Shown here one piece after another: positions 1 through 10,135 of a stretch of 64,000 bases of DNA (position 1 is its first letter; each line of letters begins with the position of its first letter). The translations under genes were made by a program, and so were the position numbers. This DNA comes from Latrodectus hesperus (taxonomy: Eukaryota; Arthropoda; Arachnida; Araneae; Theridiidae): contig CM075855.1 in the NCBI GenBank assembly GCA_037975125.1, positions 79,549,945 to 79,613,944 on the forward strand, given 5' to 3'. The notes under the pieces are model-generated. The model did not search any database, was not told the DNA's origin, and saw only the letters and a program-made list of their open reading frames with translations.

Positions 1-3000
1 TCCTACCCCTCTAGCAGTATTCAATCTATTAGAGGAATTCTGTTATTTTTCATATTCAATAATTTTACATTTTTATACAAAATTTCCCATCTTAGAAAAG
101 AACTGAAAATGTTATCACTTGGATTTCCTTTTAAGCATCAGTTTTGTAAAGACCTCACCTCGTATCGCAAATGCTTGTCAATTCAACAATTACCTTTTCT
201 TTAGCGTCTTATGTTTAGTTGTTATCTGTAGGATTCATAAAATATTGCTTATTCAGTTTTTGTATAAAATAAACATAAAATAATCTAATTTAATAATATT
301 AAAGCATACCTACTAATGTATTTAAGATTGAAAATAACAAAAAGAACCCATAATTTACTGCAAATTGTTTTCTATATGTTTAAAATAAAAGCAAACTTGT
401 AGTTAAGAAAATCATATTTTTATTATTATAGTTGCTTTATCTATACCCAAATTGCAAACTATTATGCGCTGCAAAGAGTTAAAGTAATTACTTTTCATTT
501 GCTTAAATATATACGATTACAAATTTTTAATTTTCAAAAAATAATAATCTCAGTTATTTTGAACAGTTAAACGCTTTCACACATATGAATTGAAATTAAC
601 TTTGTAGTATAAAAACTGTTTTTGTCATGTTAAACTCGACCATCAATTAGTGTCAAAATTCCTTTACATAAAAATTTAAATATCGGTGCTATTGAGAAAT
701 CAAATAATTATATCTGTCAAACAACCTATCTCAACTATCTAAACAATCTAACAACCTATCTAAACAATCTATACCTGTTCATTAGCATTTGGTATGCTAT
801 CAAAAGCAATTACATAAATTTTTGAAATAACAACTTCAGAATTGTTTGTATTAAAATTATTTTAAAACTTCAGTTTGACTCAACTGAGGGATTAACTTAA
901 GTTAAAAGCTGTGGTGAGTTATAAAGATTTCATACAGCAGACTTATACAATGTCATTTTTTCCAACAAACGTCCTTTTTTCTCCATAGTTCTTTACGTTC
1001 GACATACCAGTAAAAAATCCTCCAAGAAAAGCACTTATTTAAGAAAGAAATAAGCACTTTGTATAAGTAAATGTATTTGGAGACAAAAAATCGACATCTA
1101 TTTGAACAAGAAGTAGTAGGAAATAAAAGGGAACGTTTTATTCGTCATTTTTCAGCCTCCTAACAATTCCTTCAACTTCTCTACATTAAGCCTCTTCGCT
1201 CTCGTCAGAGGTAAATCTTTTGAATTCTCTTTTCTCTCTAAGGGATGAGATTTTCACAATTCACTGTAATTTTTCCCGTTTTTTTCCACCTCGGGAACCA
1301 TAGCAACCATTTAGTAAATAACAAAAAAGGTGCCGAGATTGGCGTTTTGTTTTGCTTCTTCTCAGAAAACCATTAATGCCAGAAAAAAAAGAAATTCCTC
1401 CAAGACGAAATTGTCGGCAAAAGATTCGCAAAGCCTTTCTTTAGGCTTGTAATAGCTTGGCTTTCTTTAAATTTAAATTACTCACGAAACTCTGTTATAA
1501 CGGAATGCAACGTATTTCGCAAAACTCTCTCAGCCGCTTAAGTGCTTTAGATGGTCAAAAATAGTTCAGACAACGTATTTAGAATATTTAATGATAAAAT
1601 ATGTTTGTAGATATTGTTGTACTAAGCAATTGTTTTTTCGCCAACGGTTAAATTAAATTTGAAAAACGACTTGTAAACTGCTAGTAAAAAACAAGGGATT
1701 TAAGATAAAAGCGACAAAAGTTTTTAAAGCTTTCTTCGAGGGATTTTTATTCAGAGAATATAAATGTGATATTTTATTTAAAATGACGTTGTAAAATTCT
1801 TTGCTGTATGTTGAACATTTATAGCAAAGTACTTTATATTTATATCAAAATTTATGGTTTATTGTTTAGATTACTATTCAGATAAAAAAAAACTATATTC
1901 GAAAACATAAATAAGTAATAAATTGAAATATATTATTGAACAACATTGGGTATTTAAAATGGTTCTAAAGGAGAATAAATTCATAATTTCTCAAGTTTAA
2001 TATTTTTATTCTTGCTGTTGTATTCGAATAGTATGTTGAAATTCAGACAATGTTTTAAAATGAATACTAAATTATACTGAGAGACAATACTAATTAATTT
2101 AAGCCATGAGATGGTGGCAGAATAATGAGTTCTTTATGCAGTAGCTTTCTATTCATTCAAACTATTACAAGGAAGGTGCATCAAACTTCAAAAACTTAGT
2201 ATAACCATGGATTTTACAAACATCACAACATTGACCAAAAAGACATATCTTTTCCAAAAGACAGAAAAATAAATCTTTTCGAGACAGATCTTTTTTTTAG
2301 GGCCACACTGGGAATTGCTTTGAAGACATTGATTTAAAACTATCCTGAATATTCGAAGCATATTTTCAAGCTAAAAACTGGAATTTTCATAGGAAAAAAT
2401 AATTATTTTTGGATTTAACACTAACATACGACGACAAAATGCTTCATATGGTTTCACCAAAAAATTGAAAAATGATATCGGGTTATAAAATTGAAGTTAT
2501 GATTTTTTTATCTTAAATAATATGATGCAATATGTGCATTTAAATATATTTAAAAGTCGGAATTACATGATTTTGCTTTAAATCATAAACAATCATAAAA
2601 AGAAAGATAATTTAGCATGATATTTTTATTGAAAATGCATTACAAGTATGCTTACAAACTTTTATTGCATAAACTAAAATATTTGTTGTTTATAATTGTT
2701 CAAGTTTTTCGATTTGTACATATGCAACTATACTTATATCTCTATATGAAATGTTATGCATCTACTCTCTGAATATGAAAATATAAAAACATAATGAATG
2801 ATTTAAACTAACTTCAAAAGAATAAAATAACTCTGTTATTTTTACAAAATCAAAATCTCATACCAAAATTCGAGACAGTAAAATTAAAGCCATCTGTAGA
2901 AGAAAAATTCTCAGATAATAATTAAACTTATTTTTATTGTCTAAATTTCAGAAAAATCCTATTAATTCAGATTTATTAGAAAGGAAGTTTATTCATCCAT

Positions 3001-5140
3001 GAAAAACGTGGTTTCATTTCTAAAAATCTGCAAAAAATATTTTAAATTAATGATTGTTAAAAATAAAACTTTAAATATATTATTAAAAATCTAAACATTA
3101 TTATAAGTTATATACCTTTGACTTCAAAAATTCGCATACTATTCAGCCTCTTAATGATATTATTGACGCAATCACCAATATTGATACTATAATCAATTTC
3201 AGTCTTTTTCAAGTTATTTGTATGAAAATTAAGCTTTTATTGCCACGCGAATGCTATCAAAATGTAACAAATTTTAGAATTTTGTTATAAGATTGGTTTT
3301 TATGATCAAGAAGTTGCTAGTTCAAGAAGTGCGTTTATAATGCATTTTTACATTATTGCAAGTAAAAAAAAAAAGGAATAATAGTTCAAAGTATTATACA
3401 GATTGAAATTAAAAAATTACTTTGTGAATCGATATCAAAGTTTATTGTACACTGAATTAATAATTACGCAATCACAATTTAATATTATTCCTAATTTACT
3501 AAAAAAATATTTAATAATCTTCAAAATAACTTCTTCAAGATAATTTCTTGTTATTTAATATTAAAATTCAGTAAAACAATACCATTTCATTTAGCTTTTT
3601 AAAAACGTTTGATTAAATTTATGTGAATCAGAGGATTATTTTATTCCAAATTATTAAAATATGATATTAATTTTATTCAAATTTGATAAAAAGGTGAATT
3701 ATAATATATTGCATTTCTTTAAACTAAGGCACTCTTTGAAATTATAATGATCGGGAAAAACTGCTTTGCAATAAGGAAATAAATTTTAGAACTATGGCGA
3801 ATATAAAAAAGGACATTAAATCCATATATTCAGATAAAAAATATTAAAAATCCTTTTTGAAGTTTTAGAAAGAGAAAATTTAAGATACAGAGGATTACGA
3901 AAGAGTTTAAAGCTCCTTGAAAAAATGATTAAAACTGAAGAAAAAGTATTTTATGTATTTATAATATCATCATTAATAATGAAAGAGACTAAAGTGAATT
4001 TGGTAATTGTGTTTAACTGTCTGCTTTTTCTACATAGATATATTCCTGTTGAAAAAAGTCTCTTCAAAAAAATTTTAGACACAGACACTATATTGTGTCT
4101 TCGTTTTTATAATTAATATAAAAGAACAAGATAATTTAAGAAGTTTTTTGAAAAGAAAATATAATGATGAAGCATCTCTGTTAAAATCATTACGCAATTC
4201 TGAGTTTTCTCGTAAATTGTTCTATCATCGATTTATATTTTAAAAATTCGCGTTTAAATTTTTAATAAAAATTCCACGGGCTTCTAATTTCTCAGAATAA
4301 TTTACGCCTTAGACTTATTTTAAAAAAAGTGTACAGTGAAATAATGTATGTACTCTATATGCCATGTTTTTCAGGATTTAGTGTTGTTGTGAACAAAACA
4401 ATAACAATATTTAAATTTATTTAAGAACTATTGGTGTTTTGAGATTATCTTTAAAAACGATACCAAAAATATTAATGAATTATCTGTATAATACATTTAA
4501 CATAAAAAATTACTAATATTTCTTAAGTTATATTTTCATTATCGACTGCTAGAATTTCCTTATTATGCATGAAAATTCACCCCAGTTAAATGAATATTTA
4601 CAGAATATAATTTATTTAAATATAGTATAGAATTTTAGTTCCAATTATAAAATGGAGTATTCATATTTTTTAGTAATGTAACATAATACAGTCCAAATAT
4701 TTAAAAAAATAACAAGACAGAACTATGGGGTGGATTTAATATTAACCAGAGTTCAGAACAAAGAATTACATATGATCATGTTATATTTGACTTTTAATTT
4801 CGCTTCTTAAATAAAATTTTAAAAAAATTTAAGGAATGTTTCTCTTGTTTAAAGATAATTATTCAAGATTTTCATCTTTCTGCATTCAGTTATTTCGCTC
4901 TTATGTCGAGAGTTTCGGAGCACGATTGTCTGAAGGCCCATCTTTTTTAAAATTCTTTCTAAAGACTTTTCTTTTTGGACAATCTGTGCATGCGGAGAAT
5001 ATTTTCGAATGCACTGCACACTATAGTTTTTTTTAATATCATTCTGTTGCTTTTAAATATTGGAAGTTCAAAGCTAATAATTTAATGTCCAAATATTTGG
5101 CATTTGTATGAATAAATAAATATTTTCTTATTAATAATAA
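1..5140. other. AT-rich non-coding stretch
   Basis: About 5.1 kb of very AT-rich sequence without a recognisable gene. Only short open frames occur (for example 3925-4116 and 4836-5036, both +), with low-complexity translations and no motif, so I do not call them genes. A short imperfect direct repeat built on AACCTATCT and AACAATCTA lies at about 721-772. The only compositionally distinct part is the island at 1090-1560, listed separately. Confidence 0.6.
1090..1560. other. GC-richer island, possible conserved non-coding element
   Basis: This stretch is visibly less AT-rich than its flanks and contains scattered CpG dinucleotides (around 1185-1205, 1405-1430 and 1500-1535), while every frame is interrupted. 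It is neither a recognisable repeat nor a coding exon. It could be a regulatory element, an untranslated exon or an old unrecognised repeat. Composition is the only evidence. Confidence 0.2.
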
Positions 5141-5830
5141 GTTGGGGAAAAAGAAATCCATTATTTTTATAGGAACTTCAGGACTTTATCTAACATGCTT
5201 CGGATTGTCCGATTTGGGTCAAATATGCACCATTTTGTTGTATGATTTTTTACCATTTTAAAGGTAACTTCATAATGCCTCTCTCATAGAAGTCCTGGTC
5301 TCTATTTACAAAAAACTCTAGTAGTCAATTTTCACAATCTTCCCTAATACCAATTTTTTATCGCTTTTTTTATCAACACAAGAAAAAGATAGTAATCGCT
5401 TGGTGCCAAGTCCGGTCTGTATGGCAGATGCATTAAAACTTCCCAACCAAGCTCCCGAAGTTTCTGGCGAGTCACCGTAGACGTGTGTGGCCTAGCGTTG
5501 TCCTGGTGGAACACGACACGTCTTCTGTTGGCCAATTCTGGCCGTTTCTGGTCAATCGCTATCTTCAAACGGTCTAGTTTTTGACAGTAGATATCAGAAT
5601 TTAGTATTTGGCCATATGGAAGCAACTCATAATAAATAATCCCTTTCCAGTCACACCAAACAGAATCTTCCTGGCCATTATCCTTTATACATGTTATCCA
5701 ATAACAGATCCGTTTTCATTAATGAAATCTTAAGTTGCAAATCAGGTTTATACGAAACAGAATAATGACGTTGCTTATCAATCCTGGCTTGTAATAGAAT
5801 CATTTTCATTTACTCTGTTTTCATGACTTG
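5141..5830 (-). mobile_element. 5'-truncated mariner transposon
   Basis: A mariner-family DNA transposon relic on the minus strand. The transposon 3' end is at the left, where TTGGGGAAAAAGAAATCC at about 5143 resembles a mariner terminal repeat. Reading leftward on the minus strand, the DD34D catalytic region (5344-5625) is followed by a frameshifted C-terminal portion. Upstream, a stretch typical of the mariner sequence before ELLPYGQ is recognisable to about 5830 with stops and gaps. The N-terminal helix-turn-helix half and the 5' terminal repeat are not seen, so the copy cannot be autonomous. Both boundaries are approximate. Confidence 0.75.
5344..5625 (-). pseudogene. Mariner transposase, catalytic fragment (DD34D)
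   Basis: A 93-codon open remnant of a mariner transposase, which cuts and joins DNA at TA targets. The frame opens in the LPYGQ segment. It then shows FHQDNARPH with the second catalytic aspartate at residue 42, and PDLAPSDYYLF with the third at residue 77. Exactly 34 residues separate them, the signature of DD34D mariners. The first catalytic aspartate lies upstream, where the frame is already broken. After NWY at the end the C-terminus continues only with frameshifts towards 5150. A full transposase of this family is about 340-350 residues, so this is roughly a quarter of one. Confidence 0.85.
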
Positions 5831-6143
5831 TTGAAGCTAGAAGCATTAAACACACAATGATATCAAATGATTTCAAAGATCGTGATTTAAGTTCTCATCA
5901 AAGTAATTTCGGTCTACTGCATTAACAAAAGTTAGTTTTTGTCAGTGTATCACTTTTTTGTGTTTTGGTGAAACGATAACTTTATTCAGAATCCATAGGT
6001 ATTGAGGACATGATGCGTGTATCATACTATAGCATGTGTGAAGTATTAAAGCTTTAAGCAAACTGTCACATTATATTTCAGAAAATAATAAAAAAGTTTT
6101 TACCACTTTAACTAGATAAGTGTCCACCTGTTTGCTTAATGTA
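5831..6143. other. Spacer between mariner relic and P-like element
   Basis: About 310 bp of AT-rich sequence without an open frame of note. It may include unrecognised remains of the mariner 5' part, but I could not identify any. Confidence 0.4.
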
Positions 6144-6152
6144 GGAAATACC
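6144..6152. repeat. Left target-site duplication of P-like element
   Basis: GGAAATACC here is repeated exactly at 8254-8262, immediately outside the two inverted ends. P-superfamily elements normally make 8-bp duplications; the ninth base may be chance identity or belong to the end. Confidence 0.8.
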
Positions 6153-6183
6153 CAGGGCTAGGGAAAACATAAGGGCTGGCTCA
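6153..6183 (+). repeat. Left terminal inverted repeat of P-like element
   Basis: Thirty-one bases starting CAGGGCTAGGGAAA and ending GGGCTGGCTCA. They match the reverse complement of 8224-8253 except for a four-to-five-base central patch with one length difference. Confidence 0.85.
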
Positions 6184-6365
6184 TCTCTTTGATGTATAGC
6201 ATGCCGCCTTGTCACCAGAGAAGGGAAGAGCGTGACGTCACTGGGCATCGACTGGCTGGCATTCTCTATGCTAGCCTGTGTCTGATCGCAGTTTTCTCAT
6301 TCATTTTGGCTTGTTTAATGTTAATGTTTTTATTTTAAGCTAGAGTATTTTTTAAAGAGGGAAAC

Positions 6366-6701
6366 ATGACATCGTGTGCTGTTGCTACGTGTTCAAATAC
6401 ATATCAAAATATAAAAGGAAAACACATAATATTTCATCGATTTCCAAAAGAAAACCAAATGCTTTCGAAGGAATGGGTGCAAAGATGTCGAAGAAGTGAC
6501 AAAATCAACATCAAGAATGCTAGAGCGTGCAGTGAGCATTTTGATTTGAATGAATATATGGACGACATGCAAAATCGACTACTTGGTTTGCCAGAGAGAA
6601 AAATATTAAAACCGACGGCACTGCCTAATTTTAAGTTACCGGCTTTAAACATAATTCAAAATACTCCAAACGAAAAGAAGAAGATTAGTAGAAGCTATTG
6701 A
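6366..6701 (+). pseudogene. THAP-domain N-terminus of P-like transposase
   Basis: This segment begins with ATG at 6366 and carries a full THAP zinc finger, the sequence-specific DNA-binding domain of P-element transposases and THAP proteins. The C2CH ligands are C4, C9, C55 and H58. Other THAP hallmarks are HRFP at 24-27, W37 and the closing ALPNF motif at 85-89. The reading frame stops at 6701. The expected continuation (an acidic, cysteine-containing linker) is in another frame from about 6670, so a frameshift lies near 6670-6690. The start is supported by position, about 200 bp inside the left end, and by the motif beginning four residues in. On its own the frame could still make a 111-residue THAP-only peptide. 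Confidence 0.85.
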
Positions 6702-6800
6702 AAGAATTGAGTGTGTGAGTCCACATAAATTATGTGATACAGAAAATCAATGTGATGGTGACATTAAATGCCTTAAATGCAATGAATATTTAAAAATATA

Positions 6801-7253
6801 GAAGAATTTAAAAAAAGAATATTATGCGCAGAAAATACAGTGAAATTCCTTAAAAATGAGCAAAAAAGAAATCGAACTTGTACAACAAGAATAATTAAAC
6901 GATTGAAATCAAATAAAAAATTGCTTTTAAATGAAATACAAAAATTTAAAACGAAAATAAAATTACTTCAAAAGGAGAACGGTAAACTTAGGAAGATGGG
7001 GATAAATAATTTATTCCCTTATAAGTGTGAAGATGAAGAAAATAAATTAAGAACGAAATGGTCATCTGACACTATTTCAAAATGTATTTTGATTCGGTCA
7101 TTATCTTCAAAATCTTGCGATTTTTGGCGAAATACAATGGGATTAAATATGCCAAGTGCAAGTACTTTGAAAAGATGGTGTTCCAAGTTTAGTTGCATGC
7201 CTGGAATTCTTAAAGATGTAATGTTATTGGTGAAAAAAATTGTGAAACTTTGA
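6801..7253 (+). pseudogene. Coiled-coil and pre-catalytic part of P-like transposase
   Basis: This open stretch returns to the frame of the THAP segment. It has a lysine- and leucine-rich heptad region (about 6890-7000, KLLLNEIQKFKTKIKLLQKE) matching the leucine-zipper dimerisation region that follows the THAP domain in P-type transposases. A WSSDTISK...RSLSSKSCDFWRN segment follows, with a MPSASTLKRW motif at about 7150-7180 typical of the region before the catalytic fold. The frame ends at 7253 because of a one-base change in or near an A-run at about 7233-7240. The other frame then reads on toward the catalytic aspartate. Confidence 0.75.
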
Positions 7254-7285
7254 GTGATATGGAAAAGATATGTTCTTTGAGCTTT

Positions 7286-7621
7286 GACTAAATGCACATA
7301 GATTCGAAATTGTGTTACGACTCTTCATCGGATGAAATATTAGGCCCATTTTGTAAAGTTCAAGTTATTTTATTGAGAGGATTAATTTTCCCGTGGAAAC
7401 AGCCAATATTTTTTGATTTCGACTGTAAAATGAATAAAAAACTTTTATTTTCTGAAATAGAAGAAGTTGAGTTCACTGGTGTTCAAGTTCGAGCAATAAT
7501 TTCGGATCTTGGCGGGTGTCATACCTTATGGAAAGAATTCGAAAAATTAAAGTTAATTCACTTGGAACTATATCAAGAAATTCAGTCGATATGCCCAATC
7601 ATTCCGAGTGGATTAATTTAA
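7286..7621 (+). pseudogene. RNase H-like catalytic core of P-like transposase, with in-frame stop
   Basis: The first catalytic aspartate is visible as SFD at 7286-7288. The next codon is TAA (7289-7291) where the family normally has glutamate, so a point mutation has interrupted the enzyme. From 7292 the frame reads MHIDSKLCYDSSSDEILGPF, then a KVQVILLRG strand and FPWKQPIF. It ends with AIISDLGGCHTLW, which holds the second catalytic aspartate (residue 72 counting from 7292). These blocks match the P/THAP9 catalytic domain in order and spacing. From about 7530 the frame stops making sense and the overlapping +1 frame takes over. Confidence 0.75.
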
Positions 7622-7926
7622 TTTCTGCTGGGGGAATTACTGTTCCAACAAAAGCATGGATGGAAACTATAAAACAAATGGACATAAAGTTTCGCAAATT
7701 TCATTGCGACACATTTTTTATAGGGAAAAATGTCATAGCAACATTAATAAATGAAACAGGGTCTTCTTTTCCTACTGTAAATCGAAAGGCAATTAAACTT
7801 TTTTGTCGTTTGGGAACATTTATACGAATTAGGTATTTAAATAGAAATACAGCGATAGTATCTCATAATAAAGCTCAACAAAAAAACAAGAAATGGGTCA
7901 ATAGTCAAAAAATCAAGATAAACTGA
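7530..7926 (+). pseudogene. C-terminal part of P-like transposase after internal deletion
   Basis: The frame open from 7516 carries ISAGGITVPTKAWMETIKQM and ends with TFIRIRYLNR, segments found near the end of P/THAP-type transposases. Directly before it the catalytic segment breaks off just after the second aspartate. The roughly 300 residues expected between (the GTP-binding insertion and the glutamate-bearing part) are therefore missing. An internal deletion of this kind is common in non-autonomous P elements. The frame runs to a stop at 7926, about 330 bp before the right end. Confidence 0.65.
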
Positions 7927-7936
7927 AAAGAAATTT

Positions 7937-7998
7937 CTTAAAATTGTATAACCAATATAAAAAAAAGTATATTTTTATATCGGTTATACAATTTTAAG
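7937..7998. repeat. Hairpin-forming inverted repeat inside P-like element
   Basis: Arms starting CTTAAAATTGTATAACC fold back on GGTTATACAATTTTAAG, with a short AT-rich centre. The hairpin follows the end of the transposase relic by 10 bp. It could act as a transcript end or be a tiny secondary insertion. Confidence 0.6.
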
Positions 7999-8223
7999 TT
8001 AATTCCAATGTTAATAATAATTTTTTTGGGTTTATTAAATAATAATTGTAAATTTACTAAATATTTGAGAGGTATTTGTAGTTTTTTTCACTCAGATTAA
8101 AAACAAAATGAACTTAAAAATAAAAAATAAGTATTTTGCTTAGAAACTCCAGGCAGCTTATTTTCCTTCGATGCCTGACTACGTCATCAAGGTCTATTTC
8201 CGGTGACAGTTTTGGGGAGCATT

Positions 8224-8253
8224 TGAGCCAGCCCTACTCTTTCCCTAGCCCTG
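8224..8253 (-). repeat. Right terminal inverted repeat of P-like element
   Basis: Thirty bases ending TTTCCCTAGCCCTG, the mirrored counterpart of 6153-6183. The second copy of GGAAATACC follows directly at 8254-8262. Confidence 0.85.
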
Positions 8254-8280
8254 GGAAATACCTGTTTAAGTCTGCAACAC

Positions 8281-8852
8281 CTCAGTGACTAGTCCTCTAT
8301 AAAGGATGAAACAAGTTTATCTATTCTGGTGAAATTGAAAATGATCTTCCAAGACCATGATGTAGATATCCAATGGATTCCATCCCATGTAAATATTAAT
8401 GGCAATAAGACCTCAGATTGACTGGCCAAAGAGGGCAGTGAGGAAGATACGCCCACTGGTTCATCACTTACATATCAGGAACTTTACTCTAATGAAAAAT
8501 CTAGACTTCATTCAATCTGGCAAATTCCATCAACACACCAATGGTACTCTGGAACACCTCCTGGAACTCTTCTGAAAATAAAATATGACCGGAAATCTCA
8601 AACTGCCTTGGCCAGATTCTCAAGTGGACATCTAAAATGTTTATCGTTTGAACGCAGTACAAAAATTTATCCCATTTGTAAAAAATGCTGTAACCATCCA
8701 GCCTTACCGAAACATATTCTATATTGCGTCGGACTTTCCAGGAAGGATTTATCTCAGATCCCCTGCTAGTCATTGACTTACTAACTGTCAACAATTTAAT
8801 GGAGTTGATCTGACAAATGTCAGATCTTTAAAAAGGATAAGCCAACAACAAC
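8281..8852 (+). mobile_element. 3' end of an RNase H-bearing non-LTR retrotransposon (LINE)
   Basis: In one frame from 8281, interrupted by stops, the translation shows the last part of an RNase H domain: IQWIPSHVNINGNK followed by LAKEGSEE. This is the signature of RNase H domains at the C-terminus of Jockey/I-type LINE polyproteins. A SQTALARFSSGHLKCLSF segment follows, then a cysteine/histidine pattern (CKKCCNHPALPKHILYC) typical of the tail of arthropod LINE proteins of this type. The 3' end is marked by AAGCCAACAACAA at about 8838-8852, a short repeat tail rather than poly(A). A stop inside the RNase H motif (about 8416-8420) and the missing reverse transcriptase make this a dead 5'-truncated copy. 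It starts just after the P-like element, whose insertion may have cut it. Confidence 0.65.
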
Positions 8853-10010
8853 CTGTTTAAGTAGTGTTATTACATAAGGCACACAAATAAATTGAGCGTT
8901 GGTTTCAATCGTGCTTTTAAGTTTGCAGTGATCTAAATTGCTATTGTAATGAATCCACACACAAACTTATGAAAACATAAACTTTTAAGTCATCGGAAAG
9001 TAAAATAGACATAGCATTTTAAAAATTACAAATACAAAAAATCAGCTAGATTTGGTCTCTTTGCTGCTTATACTTGATCATCGTTACATCCCAAAAGAAC
9101 AATAGCAACTGTAACATGTTACAAATAAATAATAATCGGAGATTTTAAAAAATATAGATGGAACACTTACGATCATTATGTTCTAGATGATGCTATTCTT
9201 ACAAGTCAAAGTATAGTTAATACAGTATTCATTCAAATAATACGCAGAAATTTTTTTGTGGTACATCTTGTTAAACTCTGATGAAAATATCAATTTATCT
9301 TCTTACTTCTGACTGAGCGGAAATGGGATCATTGTAGAAATTCAATTTTTAATACAAAATTTACTGTCATTATTCGTTTTTGTGTAAAAGAATCATCCAA
9401 CTTGATCAGGTCGATTCAATCAGCCACAAGAACTTGTCGATTTTTCTTTTAATTAAATTTCTGAACTTTTAACTGAGTATATATTTAATAAGTACCACAG
9501 AGTCTTTTGTTGGAACCATTTTAGATGTAATTTTTAGTTGCTTAGTTCTTTTTCAAATCCTTCACAAGCGTCTTCTTAGTTTGGGAAGGGGGATCATCTG
9601 ATTGCAATACACCAAAGAATCTTTATTTCAAATAAATTTGATGATTTATCTGGCGACTGCGAAGAAAGTCAAGAGAAATAAATGCCAGTAATGCCTGGAT
9701 AATTCGAAGTAGAGTCAACGTTAGTAAGAATCCTACCCCAATCAAAGAAACTAGGAACAAGAAAGGGATTGCTGTAAAAATGCTTGTGGATAGATACTAA
9801 AATGAGAATTCGACTATCATGAGAGTCATCACTTAAGTCAATTTAAAATAAAGTGGGGTTAAAATCATAGGAATCAGATACAACAGGCATAGCCTAATAA
9901 AATGACATATCAAAGGATCTTGCAGTTAATAGTGTTACAGTTAAATGTCGGTGTGCTTATACAAACAAATCCAGGAATGTATAAGAATTAATCAATTAAT
10001 TATTAACCAT
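8853..10010. other. Non-coding stretch, nothing recognised
   Basis: About 1.15 kb of moderately AT-rich sequence without a long open frame. I saw no terminal repeats or tRNA-like boxes. Confidence 0.5.
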
Positions 10011-10135
10011 AATGTAGTTGCTTCTTTCGTTCCAATATAGATTACATCATTTGTTACAATTCTCATTGGTTTAAAATATCCATGACGTCAGATAACGTTT
10101 CATCTACGACACATCGTACTGATGCAACGTAGTAA
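10011..10135 (+). repeat. Dispersed repeat E, copy 1
   Basis: About 120 bp shared in order with 59738-59870. Both have the word TGCTTCTTTCGTT or ATTTCTTTCGTT, then TTACRATTCTCATTGG, a TCYATGA word, AACGTTTCATC or AATGTTTCATCCA, and finally RTCGTAYTGA. The element is too short and too diverged to classify. It has no open frame or obvious tRNA boxes. Confidence 0.55.

Larger units (their letters stand above)
6153..8253 (+). mobile_element. P/THAP-type DNA transposon, ends intact, coding region decayed
   Basis: A 2101-bp element of the P superfamily. Three things define it: inverted ends beginning CAGGGCTAGGGAAA on both sides, a flanking 9-bp direct repeat, and an internal transposase relic with a THAP zinc finger followed by P-type catalytic motifs. 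The inverted similarity continues inward. TGTCACC and a GGCATCGA block occur in mirrored order at 6210-6251 and 8168-8210, so the imperfect ends reach about 85-100 bp. TGACGTCA, a palindrome of the CREB type, lies at 6233-6240 in the left end. The transposase has at least two frameshifts, one in-frame stop and an internal deletion. This copy is non-autonomous, although the ends might still be recognised by a related transposase. Confidence 0.85.
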
